From: Andreprevotia chitinilytica DSM 18519
GTDB lineage: Bacteria > Pseudomonadota > Gammaproteobacteria > Burkholderiales > Chitinibacteraceae
Length of the DNA stretch: 64,000 bases
NCBI RefSeq assembly: GCF_000711875.1
Contig: NZ_JONM01000001.1
Span: forward strand, 537,934 to 601,933
Direction: 5' to 3'
Notes under the pieces: generated by a model
Told to the model about the DNA's origin: nothing
The model's database searches: none
What the model saw: only the letters and a program-made list of their open reading frames with translations
Shown: piece by piece, positions 26,767 to 34,647 of the stretch
How positions within the stretch are numbered: position 1 is the stretch's first letter
How the letters are laid out: each line of letters opens with the position of its first letter
Program-made: the position numbers and the translations under genes

Positions 26767-28128
26767 GTGTTTATTGCGAACAGGTTGCTCGCAGGGCAAC
26801 TGCTGCTTGCCATCTTGGCGACTCATTCGGCGCAATCGGCCAAGGCAGAAGAGGAGCACCCACGATTCTCATTGCTGGATGCCGGCGGACGCATCCGCAC
26901 GGAGTATTCCCGCCAGACCGACAACAGCGACGACAAATTCCTGGTGAAGTTCGAGCCGGAACTGAAAGTCGGCATTGGTGAGTCGTCGACCGTGTTTTTC
27001 AAACCGGCGCTCAACCTGTCACTGCTTGGTGGCTATAAGGCGGCCTATGACGATCAGTTCGAGCGATCCAGTTGGTCAAAGAAATATCGTTTCAACGATT
27101 ATTCAAGCGCGGAGCTACGCGAGCTTTATTTGACCAGCAAGGTGGGAGATGGGCTGCTCACGCTGGGCAAGCAGCAAATCGTCTGGGGGACTGCCGATGG
27201 TTTAAGGGTGCTGGATGTGGTCGACCCGGTTGATTTCACCAATTTCATCATGGATGACCCGGCCGACGCGCGCATTCCGTTGTGGTCGGCCAACTATCAG
27301 GTCACCTTGCCGGCGTTTGATCTGCAACTGGTCTGGATTCCGGATACCACCTTCAATGATTATTCCGCTGAGCCCAACTGGTATTACCTGACGTCGCCCA
27401 AGATCATTCCCGGCGCGGCACCGGCCGGGGTCACCGTGCAGCAAAACAAGGTGGATCGGCCCGGCAGAAATCCGATCAAGGATGCGGATTACGGCATTCG
27501 CTTGACGAAAGTGATTGGCGGGGTCGATCTCACCTTCAATTATCTGTATCACTACAACGATGATGTGGTGATCTATAGCCAGCTCGACCCGAATAATGGC
27601 AATCCGGTGGTGACGGTTTCGCCGACTTATCGGCGTAGCCATTTGATCGGCGGCACGTTTTCTTTTGCATCGGGCAGCTTCGTCTACCGGGGCGAGTATG
27701 GTTTCAATTCCAACACTTATGTACTGACCAAGAGCCCGACCGATAACAATGGCGCCGTGAGCCGGCATGAATTCAGTTATGTGTTCGGCGTGGATTATTC
27801 CGGCCTGACCGATACCATGCTCAGCGTGCAGTTTTTCCAGAGCATCTTGAGCGGCAGCGATCAGGGGCTGGTGCGCGACAAGGTCGATTCAACCGTGACC
27901 CTGAATGCATCCAGAACCTTCCTGAATCAGACATGGCGCACGGAAATGCTTTACGTGTACAGCATCAATGATCGGGATTCCGCGCTGCGGGCGCGGGTGC
28001 GTTACAACCAGAGCGACAAGACGTCTTATTATTTCGAGTTCGATCACTACGCGGGTACGATCAACGGGCTGTATGGCGAGTTTCGCGATAAAAGCCGGGT
28101 GCTGCTGGGTGTGGACCGCTTTTTCTGA
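26767..28128 (+). CDS. DUF1302-family outer-membrane protein
   Basis: A 453-residue predicted beta-barrel. The start is GTG 26767, because AAAGGGGAG precedes it by 6 nt and it gives a proper signal peptide (cleavage after AQSAKA). A longer frame from TTG 26698 has neither feature. The family signature LGKQQIVWGTADGLRVLDVVDPVDF is near residue 145, and alternating hydrophobic strands run to a C-terminal phenylalanine, as in barrels inserted by BamA. DUF1302 proteins accompany LolA-like proteins and RND pumps. This is the likely outer-membrane exit or receptor for the operon's product, but no substrate can be read from the sequence. Confidence 0.85.
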   Translation: MFIANRLLAGQLLLAILATHSAQSAKAEEEHPRFSLLDAGGRIRTEYSRQTDNSDDKFLVKFEPELKVGIGESSTVFFKPALNLSLLGGYKAAYDDQFERSSWSKKYRFNDYSSAELRELYLTSKVGDGLLTLGKQQIVWGTADGLRVLDVVDPVDFTNFIMDDPADARIPLWSANYQVTLPAFDLQLVWIPDTTFNDYSAEPNWYYLTSPKIIPGAAPAGVTVQQNKVDRPGRNPIKDADYGIRLTKVIGGVDLTFNYLYHYNDDVVIYSQLDPNNGNPVVTVSPTYRRSHLIGGTFSFASGSFVYRGEYGFNSNTYVLTKSPTDNNGAVSRHEFSYVFGVDYSGLTDTMLSVQFFQSILSGSDQGLVRDKVDSTVTLNASRTFLNQTWRTEMLYVYSINDRDSALRARVRYNQSDKTSYYFEFDHYAGTINGLYGEFRDKSRVLLGVDRFF

Positions 28129-28164
28129 TTTGTCTGACGCTATATTTGATCGGGTTGTTTGATA

Positions 28165-28872
28165 ATGAAATTATTTTGCCTGCCCTATGCCGGCGGCGGC
28201 GCATTGGCATTCCGGCAAATGAAAGCCCGCATGCCAGCCCACATTACGGTGGTACCGGTTTGCCTGCCTGGCCGGGATCAGCGGTTTTCCGAGCCGCTGA
28301 TCGACGATATGGCAGTGCTGGTGCGGCATCTGGCCCAACAGTATCTGGCGGACAATGACGCACCGTTTGCCATCTACGGTCACAGCATGGGTTCATTGAT
28401 CGGCTTTGAACTGATCCGTTATCTGGTGCGTGAAAACATGCCGCTGCCGGTGCATTTCTTTGCCGCCGCGCGGGGCGCGCCGGCACTGACCGGGGAATAT
28501 GAGCGATTTTCCGAGTTTGATGACGAGCGTTTCATTACCCGGATCAAGGCATTTGGCGGCATTTCGGATCAGGTCATTGCCAGTCCGGAATTGATGGAAA
28601 TCGTCATGCCGATCCTGCGTAATGATTTCCGCCTGCTGGATAACTATCACTATTTTCAAGGCACGCTGCTGCCGGTGCCGATTACCAGTTTTCATGGCGA
28701 GCAGGACCACACCGTGCGGAGTGAATGGGTGCGGGCCTGGCAATATGAAACGGCCGTGAGTGCCCAGCATTTTTCCGTGCCGGGCAATCATTTCTTTTTG
28801 GCAGATGCAGCATCGCCGATGTTTAATCGGGTGGCCGACATATTAAGCGTGAGCGTGACAGCGGTGGCTTAG
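28165..28872 (+). CDS. type II thioesterase (proofreading)
   Basis: A 235-residue alpha/beta hydrolase of the GrsT/RifR family. N-terminal FCLPYAGGGA, nucleophile GHSMGS near residue 77, the acid in GEQDHTV and the histidine in GNHFFL are all present. It removes aberrant or acetyl groups from carrier proteins. The main line has no cis-TE, so this enzyme edits rather than releases. With two dead AT domains, stray acyl groups may be more common, but that is speculation. Start ATG 28165; the in-frame TTG 28159 is less likely. It is the last gene of the operon and converges on modA with 9 bp between stop codons. Confidence 0.92.
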   Translation: MKLFCLPYAGGGALAFRQMKARMPAHITVVPVCLPGRDQRFSEPLIDDMAVLVRHLAQQYLADNDAPFAIYGHSMGSLIGFELIRYLVRENMPLPVHFFAAARGAPALTGEYERFSEFDDERFITRIKAFGGISDQVIASPELMEIVMPILRNDFRLLDNYHYFQGTLLPVPITSFHGEQDHTVRSEWVRAWQYETAVSAQHFSVPGNHFFLADAASPMFNRVADILSVSVTAVA

Positions 28873-28881
28873 GGTAAAAGG

Positions 28882-29706
<825 letters not shown>

Positions 29707-29768
29707 TCAATGGCAATACGCAGACAACCGCACAGGTGTTGCAACGCTGGCTTGATCATTCAATTAAC

Positions 29769-29780
29769 GTGACTAGTCAC
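29769..29780. promoter_or_regulatory. operator palindrome 1
   Basis: Perfect 12-bp palindrome GTGACTAGTCAC. An identical copy begins 43 bp downstream, about four helical turns. It lies 126 bp upstream of the modA start and 91 bp upstream of the divergent regulator, and is a probable operator for the latter. Confidence 0.7.
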
Positions 29781-29811
29781 CAATAAAAATAGAGGCTGTT
29801 TGCCATGAATG

Positions 29812-29823
29812 GTGACTAGTCAC
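29812..29823. promoter_or_regulatory. operator palindrome 2
   Basis: Second perfect copy of GTGACTAGTCAC, 43 bp centre to centre from the first. It lies 48 bp before the GTG start of the AT-hook/RHH-like protein, the place expected for autoregulation. Confidence 0.7.
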
Positions 29824-29870
29824 ATAATGCGCCGCACGACCATCCAGCCTTATTGCCGACAGGACCAATC

Positions 29871-30173
29871 GTGAAGCAAGCAGCCGACAGCAAAACACTT
29901 GAGATCCCCGGCATTCCCGAAATAAAGCGCCGTGGGCGGCCACCCAAAGGCGACAAGGCCATGACCGCGGCAGAACGTCAACGTGCCAGCCGGGCATCCC
30001 GCTTCAAGACCGCAGTAAAGACGGGCGGCAAGGGCAGGGTGCCGGTACAGCTGTCGTGCGTAGTGGATGAGGCGACGCGCAGGGCACTCAACAAACTCGC
30101 CCACAATAACGCCTGTTCAGTTGGCGAAGTGATCGATCTGCTGGTTGCGCAAACCATCGCACCCCATGACTAG
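29871..30173 (+). CDS. small AT-hook / RHH-like DNA-binding protein
   Basis: A 100-residue protein with a basic N half carrying the AT-hook core RRGRPPKGDKAMTAAERQ (about 20-37). The C half (about 60-97: VPVQLSCVVDEATRRALNKLAHN) looks like a ribbon-helix-helix: one strand then two helices. GTG 29871 follows AGGA at 29861 with correct spacing; a TTG start at 29853 is less likely. It is divergent from modA with two identical palindromes in between, so it probably controls itself and perhaps modA. It is unrelated to ModE. Resemblance to replication or copy-number regulators is possible but weak. Confidence 0.7.
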   Translation: MKQAADSKTLEIPGIPEIKRRGRPPKGDKAMTAAERQRASRASRFKTAVKTGGKGRVPVQLSCVVDEATRRALNKLAHNNACSVGEVIDLLVAQTIAPHD

Positions 30174-30315
30174 GCAGCAAGGCATCCAGAGTTTGTCACG
30201 CCAAAGTGTTTCACTCCGCAGAAAGAACAAATCGAGTTATTTAAATCATCTACTGACAACCAAGATTTCCGGTGCCGAGCATGAATCGTATCGGCTCGTC
30301 TCCACTCGCAAACGG

Positions 30316-30335
30316 TGTGCGCTAGCGTACAGACG
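30316..30335 (+). promoter_or_regulatory. regulon site 1 (desaturase)
   Basis: TGTGCG-CTAG-CGTACA then GACG. A -10-like TAGCCT starts 16 nt later (30352). The palindrome centre is 104 bp before the desaturase ATG. Confidence 0.75.
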
Positions 30336-30427
30336 CTGGCCGTTGGCCGAGTAGCCTTGTCGGTAAGGGCATGGTGATCTGTCGGGATCAATGGCGCTCA
30401 TCGTGTCGTCCTGCAGAGGATGTTGTG

Positions 30428-31612
30428 ATGCGCCTAGGCCTGCTTGATTTGCGCTGGTGGAGCGATGTACTGGTGATGCTGACCATGACCCACGTCACCA
30501 TTGCCGCGGTCACCATTTTCTTGCATCGCCACCAGGCGCACCGCGCGCTTGCCTTGCACCCCGTTGTCAGTCACTTCTTTCGCGCCTGGCTTTGGTTGAC
30601 CACCGGCATGGTGACCAAGGAATGGGTGGCCATCCACCGCAAGCATCACGCCACCACCGATACCGCAGAAGACCCGCATAGCCCGCAGGTTTACGGCATC
30701 CGGCAAGTGCTGTTCGAGGGGGCAGAGCTCTACCGGGTCGAAAGCCAAAACACCGCAACGATCGAAAAATACGGCCACGGCACGCCCGATGACTGGGTCG
30801 AACGCAAGCTGTATGCCAGGCATGCCTGGCTCGGCATCAGCCTGATGTTGGTTATCGATGTCGTCTTGTTCGGCCCGATCGGCCTCAGCATATGGGCGGT
30901 GCAGATGGTGTGGATTCCGCTCTTCGCCGCCGGTGTGGTCAATGGCATTGGCCATTATTGGGGCTACCGCAATTTCGCGCCGAACGATGCATCGAGAAAC
31001 ATCGTGCCGTGGGGCATCCTGATTGGCGGCGAAGAACTGCACAACAACCACCATGCCTATGTCACTTCCGCCCGGCTATCCAGCAAGTGGTGGGAATTCG
31101 ATATCGGCTGGATGTATATCCGCATTCTGGCAGCGCTTCACTTGGCGACGGTGCGCAAGATCGTGCCCCGCATCCGCTACGACACCGCCAAGATCCGCTG
31201 CGATGTGGACACCTTGCAGACAATCATCATTCACCGTTACCACGTCCTGGCTGAGTTCAATCGCTCCTTGCGCCGAACTGCCATGGCGGAAATCCGTCGC
31301 CTGCGGGCCAGTGGGCGCCCCGAGCTGGCGGGCGTCAGGGCGCTGAACGCAGTCAAACACTGGCTGCAGCGGGATGCGAACGCCTTGCCGGAAAAAGAAC
31401 GCGCCGTACTGGAACAGGCGCTGCGTTCCAGTACGGTGTTGAGCACGATTGATTCGATGCGGCAGGACCTCGCCGCCCTCTGGAGTCGATCTACCATCTC
31501 GAAGGAGCAGCTGGTGAAACAGCTGGAAGCATGGTGCCGGCGTGCGGAGGACAGCGGCGTTGGCGCGCTCGGCGAGTTTTCACGGACGTTGCGCAGGACG
31601 ACACATTGTTAG
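30428..31612 (+). CDS. membrane fatty-acid desaturase (acyl-lipid/acyl-CoA delta-9 type)
   Basis: A 394-residue integral-membrane di-iron desaturase. The three histidine boxes are HRHQAHR (about 34), HRKHH (about 71) and HNNHH (about 203), with hydrophobic pairs between them. It introduces a double bond into membrane acyl chains, adjusting fluidity. A C-terminal extension of about 120 residues with several basic helices follows the catalytic domain. ATG 30428 is preceded by AGAGGA with 7-nt spacing. A regulon palindrome lies upstream, so it is probably stress-induced. Confidence 0.9.
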   Translation: MRLGLLDLRWWSDVLVMLTMTHVTIAAVTIFLHRHQAHRALALHPVVSHFFRAWLWLTTGMVTKEWVAIHRKHHATTDTAEDPHSPQVYGIRQVLFEGAELYRVESQNTATIEKYGHGTPDDWVERKLYARHAWLGISLMLVIDVVLFGPIGLSIWAVQMVWIPLFAAGVVNGIGHYWGYRNFAPNDASRNIVPWGILIGGEELHNNHHAYVTSARLSSKWWEFDIGWMYIRILAALHLATVRKIVPRIRYDTAKIRCDVDTLQTIIIHRYHVLAEFNRSLRRTAMAEIRRLRASGRPELAGVRALNAVKHWLQRDANALPEKERAVLEQALRSSTVLSTIDSMRQDLAALWSRSTISKEQLVKQLEAWCRRAEDSGVGALGEFSRTLRRTTHC

Positions 31613-31629
31613 GGTGACGCACAACAAAA

Positions 31630-31655
31630 AGTCCAAGGCTAAGCAGCCTTGGACT
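31630..31655 (-). terminator. intrinsic terminator for the 31674-32473 pair
   Basis: A perfect 11-bp stem (AGTCCAAGGCT / AGCCTTGGACT, loop AAGC). Read leftward it is followed by TTTTTGTTGT, so it ends the minus-strand pair. Confidence 0.85.
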
Positions 31656-31673
31656 TCGGTGTGGACAATGTCG

Positions 31674-32018
31674 CTACCGGCGAAGATCAAGCGGGAAAAA
31701 GAGGCTGATGCCGGGTGATTGCCTTGGTTCGTAGTAATCCGGCGGTGGGACATAGACCGGTTGGGCATAGGTATAAGGGTGCCGATATTCTTGCCGATAC
31801 CCGTCGCCCTCGCGATCACCGCGCCAGTGACGCTGATTGTAATTGCCGTGCCACTGACGCTGACCATGATCACCTTGCCGGTCATGCCAGTCGCGACCGT
31901 CGTCAGCAAAGGCGGTTGATACGGATAAGCCGCTGAACATCGAAGCAATGGCAAGCGCCATCACGACCTTGCGGCCGGTTGAGCCGATGCGGCTGGCCTT
32001 TCGAGTTGAGGTTTTCAT
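31674..32018 (-). CDS. small secreted His/Arg/Tyr-rich protein
   Basis: A 114-residue protein: signal sequence (about 1-38, cleavage near STAFA), then a hydrophilic middle rich in Asp, Arg, His, Gln and Trp (DWHDRQGDHGQRQWHG region), a Tyr/Pro stretch and a C-terminal PGISLFFPL segment. I do not recognise a family with a known function. It has a strong site (GGGAGGG in the minus-strand reading), and its ATG overlaps the stop of the upstream Spy-like gene as ATGA, so the two are translationally coupled. It is likely a periplasmic partner of the Spy-like protein; metal binding through the His residues is possible. Confidence 0.75.
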   Translation of the reverse strand: MKTSTRKASRIGSTGRKVVMALAIASMFSGLSVSTAFADDGRDWHDRQGDHGQRQWHGNYNQRHWRGDREGDGYRQEYRHPYTYAQPVYVPPPDYYEPRQSPGISLFFPLDLRR

Positions 32019-32473
32019 TGTGACCCTCCCTTGTGATCATGTTTGCGGTCACCGTGGCGGAACAGGATATCCGCCTCCCGCTTCTGATCGTTCGTCATGT
32101 TGGCGTAGAGGTCGGCAAACACCGGGGTCAGTTTCTTGATGCCGTCTGCGTGGGCATCGGTAATCTCGCCATAGGATGTGAGATCGTCGACGGCGGTCAT
32201 GGTCTTGGCATGATCAAACCGTGTTTGCGTCAGGTTATCCATGGCTTTTGCGTTGTCGCGCATGACCTGGGCGACCTTGGCCCATTGTGCTTCTTCGGCC
32301 GGCGTGATTTTGAGTTTGGCGTGCATGTCGGTGATGCGCAGTTCGGCACGATCCTGATGCGCATCTTTTTCGGCAGCGAACGCCATGCCCGGCGCGAAGG
32401 CCAGCGTGGCGATCAGGGCCGCGGCAACAAGGCGCCCATTTGCATGATTGAATTGAATGCTGCTTGGTTTCAT
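32015..32473 (-). CDS. Spy/CpxP-like periplasmic LTXXQ-type protein
   Basis: A 152-residue exported protein with a signal peptide ending PGMAFA and an all-helical charged body. It contains ITPAEEAQWAKVAQVMRDNA and LTPVFADLYANMTNDQKREAD, the repeated L-T-x-x-Q-like pattern of the Spy/CpxP family of ATP-independent periplasmic chaperones and envelope-stress sensors. Start ATG 32473; the longer frame to 32584 lacks a signal peptide at its N-terminus. It overlaps the following His/Arg-rich gene by 4 nt (ATGA). Confidence 0.8.
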   Translation of the reverse strand: MKPSSIQFNHANGRLVAAALIATLAFAPGMAFAAEKDAHQDRAELRITDMHAKLKITPAEEAQWAKVAQVMRDNAKAMDNLTQTRFDHAKTMTAVDDLTSYGEITDAHADGIKKLTPVFADLYANMTNDQKREADILFRHGDRKHDHKGGSQ

Positions 32474-32686
32474 GTTTGTTCTCGAGGTGGGTTCAAGGTT
32501 TGCACCCCCGCTGATGCCAGAGCGTGCCATTTGAACCTTCATTGTTTCCCTTGCGCCTGCGTTGCTCCGTTCGCCAGAGCACATAGGCGCGAGAAATCCT
32601 CAAAACCTGAAACAAACCGCTTTACGTCATTCAGTCCTGTCCAATCGAAGGCTCACCAAATCTCGAGCGCATGCATCGCCACGCAA

Positions 32687-32706
32687 TGTATGGCGCCGCA
32701 CAGAGC
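32687..32706 (+). promoter_or_regulatory. regulon site 2 (beta-gamma crystallin gene)
   Basis: TGTATG-GCGC-CGCACA then GAGC. CATATT starts 17 nt later (32724). The centre is 131 bp before the ATG at 32826. The left half-site deviates at one base. Confidence 0.6.
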
Positions 32707-32825
32707 CCAAATCGGTACTGCGTCATATTGGGCAGACCGGTCTCGCGCATGTCTCTCTTTGAATCCGGTACGAGCTGAGCAAAGGCATTGGCTTCGGCAT
32801 GCGCACTTTTGCTGGAGACATCCTG

Positions 32826-33650
32826 ATGAATACCATCTTGAAAACGACATTGGCGGTGGCCCTGGCGGCCATGGCCACGCATGCGATCGCGGACATCGTC
32901 TTTTATGAACACGAAGGCTTTTCCGGCCGATCGTTCACCGAAAACAGGCAAATCGATAATTTCGACCGCGCCGGTTTCAATGACCGGGCAGAGTCGGCCA
33001 TCGTCCTGGGTGAACGGTGGCAGGTTTGCGAAGACGCAGGCTTCAACGGGAATTGCATTTTCCTGTTGCCGGGCCGTTATCCATCCTTAGCCACCATGGG
33101 CATGGGTGATCGCATCTCATCCGCGCGGATCGTCGGCACCAACACGCGTTACGACGTACAGCGCTATGCCCCTGTGCCCGACCCGGTTTATGACAATCGG
33201 CGGCGCAACAACGAAAGGCTGTTTGAAGCGAATGTGACCTCGGCCCGTGCCGTGGTCGGGAAGTCTGAACAGCGCTGCTGGGTCGAACGCGAGCAAGTCA
33301 GCGAGCAAACCCGGCAAGACCGCGTCAACGTTCCCGGTGCGCTGGTCGGTGCGCTGGTCGGCGGCGTATTGGGCCACCAGATCGGTGGTGGGCGTGGGCA
33401 GGACGTTGCAACGGTCGGCGGCGTTGTTGCCGGCGGCGTGATCGGGGCCAATGTCGGTCGCAACCGGTATGGGCAAAACCAAGAGGCTCAGTTCAAGGAT
33501 GTCCAGCATTGCAGCAACACCCCTAGTCAGGATCGTCCCGAATATTGGGATGTCACCTACAACTTCCGCGGTCTGCAGCATCGTATCCAGATGAGTTCGG
33601 AGCCCGGCAGCACCGTTACGGTCAACGCACAGGGCGAGCCACGTGCCTAG
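32826..33650 (+). CDS. beta/gamma-crystallin plus glycine-zipper envelope protein
   Basis: A 274-residue protein. Signal peptide about 1-22 (THAIA), then a beta/gamma-crystallin-like Greek-key region (about 23-105: IVFYEHEGFSGRSF, ...WQVCEDAGFNGNC). A charged linker follows, then a glycine-zipper segment (about 167-210: VPGALVGALVGGVLGHQIGGG...GGVVAGGVIGANVG) like the 17-kDa antigen family, which anchors in membranes. GGAGAC before ATG 32826 supports the start. Probably an outer-envelope protein induced by stress. A strong terminator follows. Confidence 0.8.
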   Translation: MNTILKTTLAVALAAMATHAIADIVFYEHEGFSGRSFTENRQIDNFDRAGFNDRAESAIVLGERWQVCEDAGFNGNCIFLLPGRYPSLATMGMGDRISSARIVGTNTRYDVQRYAPVPDPVYDNRRRNNERLFEANVTSARAVVGKSEQRCWVEREQVSEQTRQDRVNVPGALVGALVGGVLGHQIGGGRGQDVATVGGVVAGGVIGANVGRNRYGQNQEAQFKDVQHCSNTPSQDRPEYWDVTYNFRGLQHRIQMSSEPGSTVTVNAQGEPRA

Positions 33651-33670
33651 CGTCCCTGATGTTGTCCTCC

Positions 33671-33695
33671 CAAAACGGCCCTCGGGGCCGTTTTG
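33671..33695 (+). terminator. intrinsic terminator
   Basis: An 11-bp stem CAAAACGGCCC / GGGCCGTTTTG with a TCG loop. The U-tract is the TTTT of the stem end. It follows the crystallin gene by 20 bp and, being A/T flanked on both arms, may act in both directions. Confidence 0.8.
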
Positions 33696-33738
33696 CATTG
33701 GCTTGCCACCGATGTCTTGCCGCTGCGGCACATCCCTA

Positions 33739-33758
33739 TGTACGCCACCGCACCGACT
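33739..33758 (+). promoter_or_regulatory. regulon site 3 (csbD operon)
   Basis: TGTACG-CCAC-CGCACC then GACT. TAGCCT starts 17 nt later (33776). The centre is about 214 bp before the CsbD ATG, the longest leader of the set. I see no gene in 33782-33960. Confidence 0.6.
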
Positions 33759-33960
33759 GCCCCCGGTGCGCGGACTAGCCTTGCCTTGTCATCAGGAAGC
33801 TTTGTGAAAGCAGTCCGGGCAGGAACCATGCGGCTCCTGCGGCCACCGGTCACTGCACAGGCGCCAGATACGCAGTTGGCGAGATGCCGGTTGCAACGGG
33901 TGATGCTGTATTGGCAACTCGGCCAGCGGCATCCGGAATACGAGCAAGAAGGAGATCGAC

Positions 33961-34164
33961 ATGAACTGGGACATCGTCCAGGGCAATTGGAAACAGTACA
34001 GGGGCAGGGTTCAGACCTGCTGGGGCGAGCTTACCGACGATCACCTGGACGTGATTGCCGGCAAGCGCGATCAGTTGGCAGGCAAGCTCCAGGAGGCCTA
34101 CGGGGTCACCAGGGACGAAGCCGAAAAACAGATCAAACGCTTTGAAAAGAGCATCAAGGACTAA
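33961..34164 (+). CDS. CsbD-family stress protein
   Basis: A 67-residue CsbD protein (MNWDIVQGNWKQYRGRV start, GKRDQLAGKLQEAYG core), a small hydrophilic four-helix fold induced by general stress in many bacteria; its molecular role is unknown. A textbook ribosome site AAGGAGAT precedes the ATG. The BON lipoprotein gene follows 27 bp downstream, and both are probably driven from the site at 33739. Confidence 0.92.
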   Translation: MNWDIVQGNWKQYRGRVQTCWGELTDDHLDVIAGKRDQLAGKLQEAYGVTRDEAEKQIKRFEKSIKD

Positions 34165-34191
34165 GACTCACCCACATCAGGAGCATCAATC

Positions 34192-34506
34192 ATGAAACAA
34201 CTCTGCAAATATCTATCTGCATTTTTCATTTCCATTTCACTGGTGTCTGTCGTGGGGTGTGCCGCCTCGCCGAAGCATGAGTCGACTGGCCAGTACATGG
34301 ACGACAAAGTCATCACCGTCAAGGTGAAGGAAGCCATTTTCGATGAGCCCACGCTCAAGGTCTTCCAGATCAAGGTCATCACTTTCCAGGGCGTGGTTCA
34401 GCTGAGCGGCTTCGTGAATTCACAGACCGTCGCGAGCAAGGCCGTTGACGTCGCGCGGCGAGTCGAAGGGGTGAAGTCGGTCAAGGACGACATGGAAATC
34501 AAATAA
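34192..34506 (+). CDS. BON-domain lipoprotein
   Basis: A 104-residue lipoprotein. Signal sequence with lipobox SVVGC (Cys about 23), then one BON domain (about 38-103; VKVKEAIFDEPTLKVFQIKVITFQGVVQLSGFV). BON domains bind phospholipid surfaces and occur in OsmY-like envelope-stress proteins. AGGAG precedes the ATG. Second gene after csbD. Confidence 0.88.
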   Translation: MKQLCKYLSAFFISISLVSVVGCAASPKHESTGQYMDDKVITVKVKEAIFDEPTLKVFQIKVITFQGVVQLSGFVNSQTVASKAVDVARRVEGVKSVKDDMEIK

Positions 34507-34520
34507 GGGAAGGTTGATCG

Positions 34521-34561
34521 CGGCCCGGGCTGGACATCGCTGTGATGCCCCGCCCGGGCCG
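34521..34561 (+). terminator. GC-rich inverted repeat after the BON gene
   Basis: CGGCCCGGGC (34521-34530) pairs with GCCCGGGCCG (34552-34561) across 21 nt. No U-tract follows, so termination is likely but unproven. It lies 15 bp after the stop. Confidence 0.5.
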
Positions 34562-34647
34562 TTGTCACGTCTGCCCACACCACAACCCCTCAACCGCAAT
34601 GTTGTGGCGGCACGAAATCACTCGTAGCGCGGCGCTGACAAGGCGCG

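Noticed and set aside
34590-34612. Possible regulon site upstream of ndvB
   Set aside because: Short TGT...GCAC resemblance only; the half-sites and GACN do not line up.
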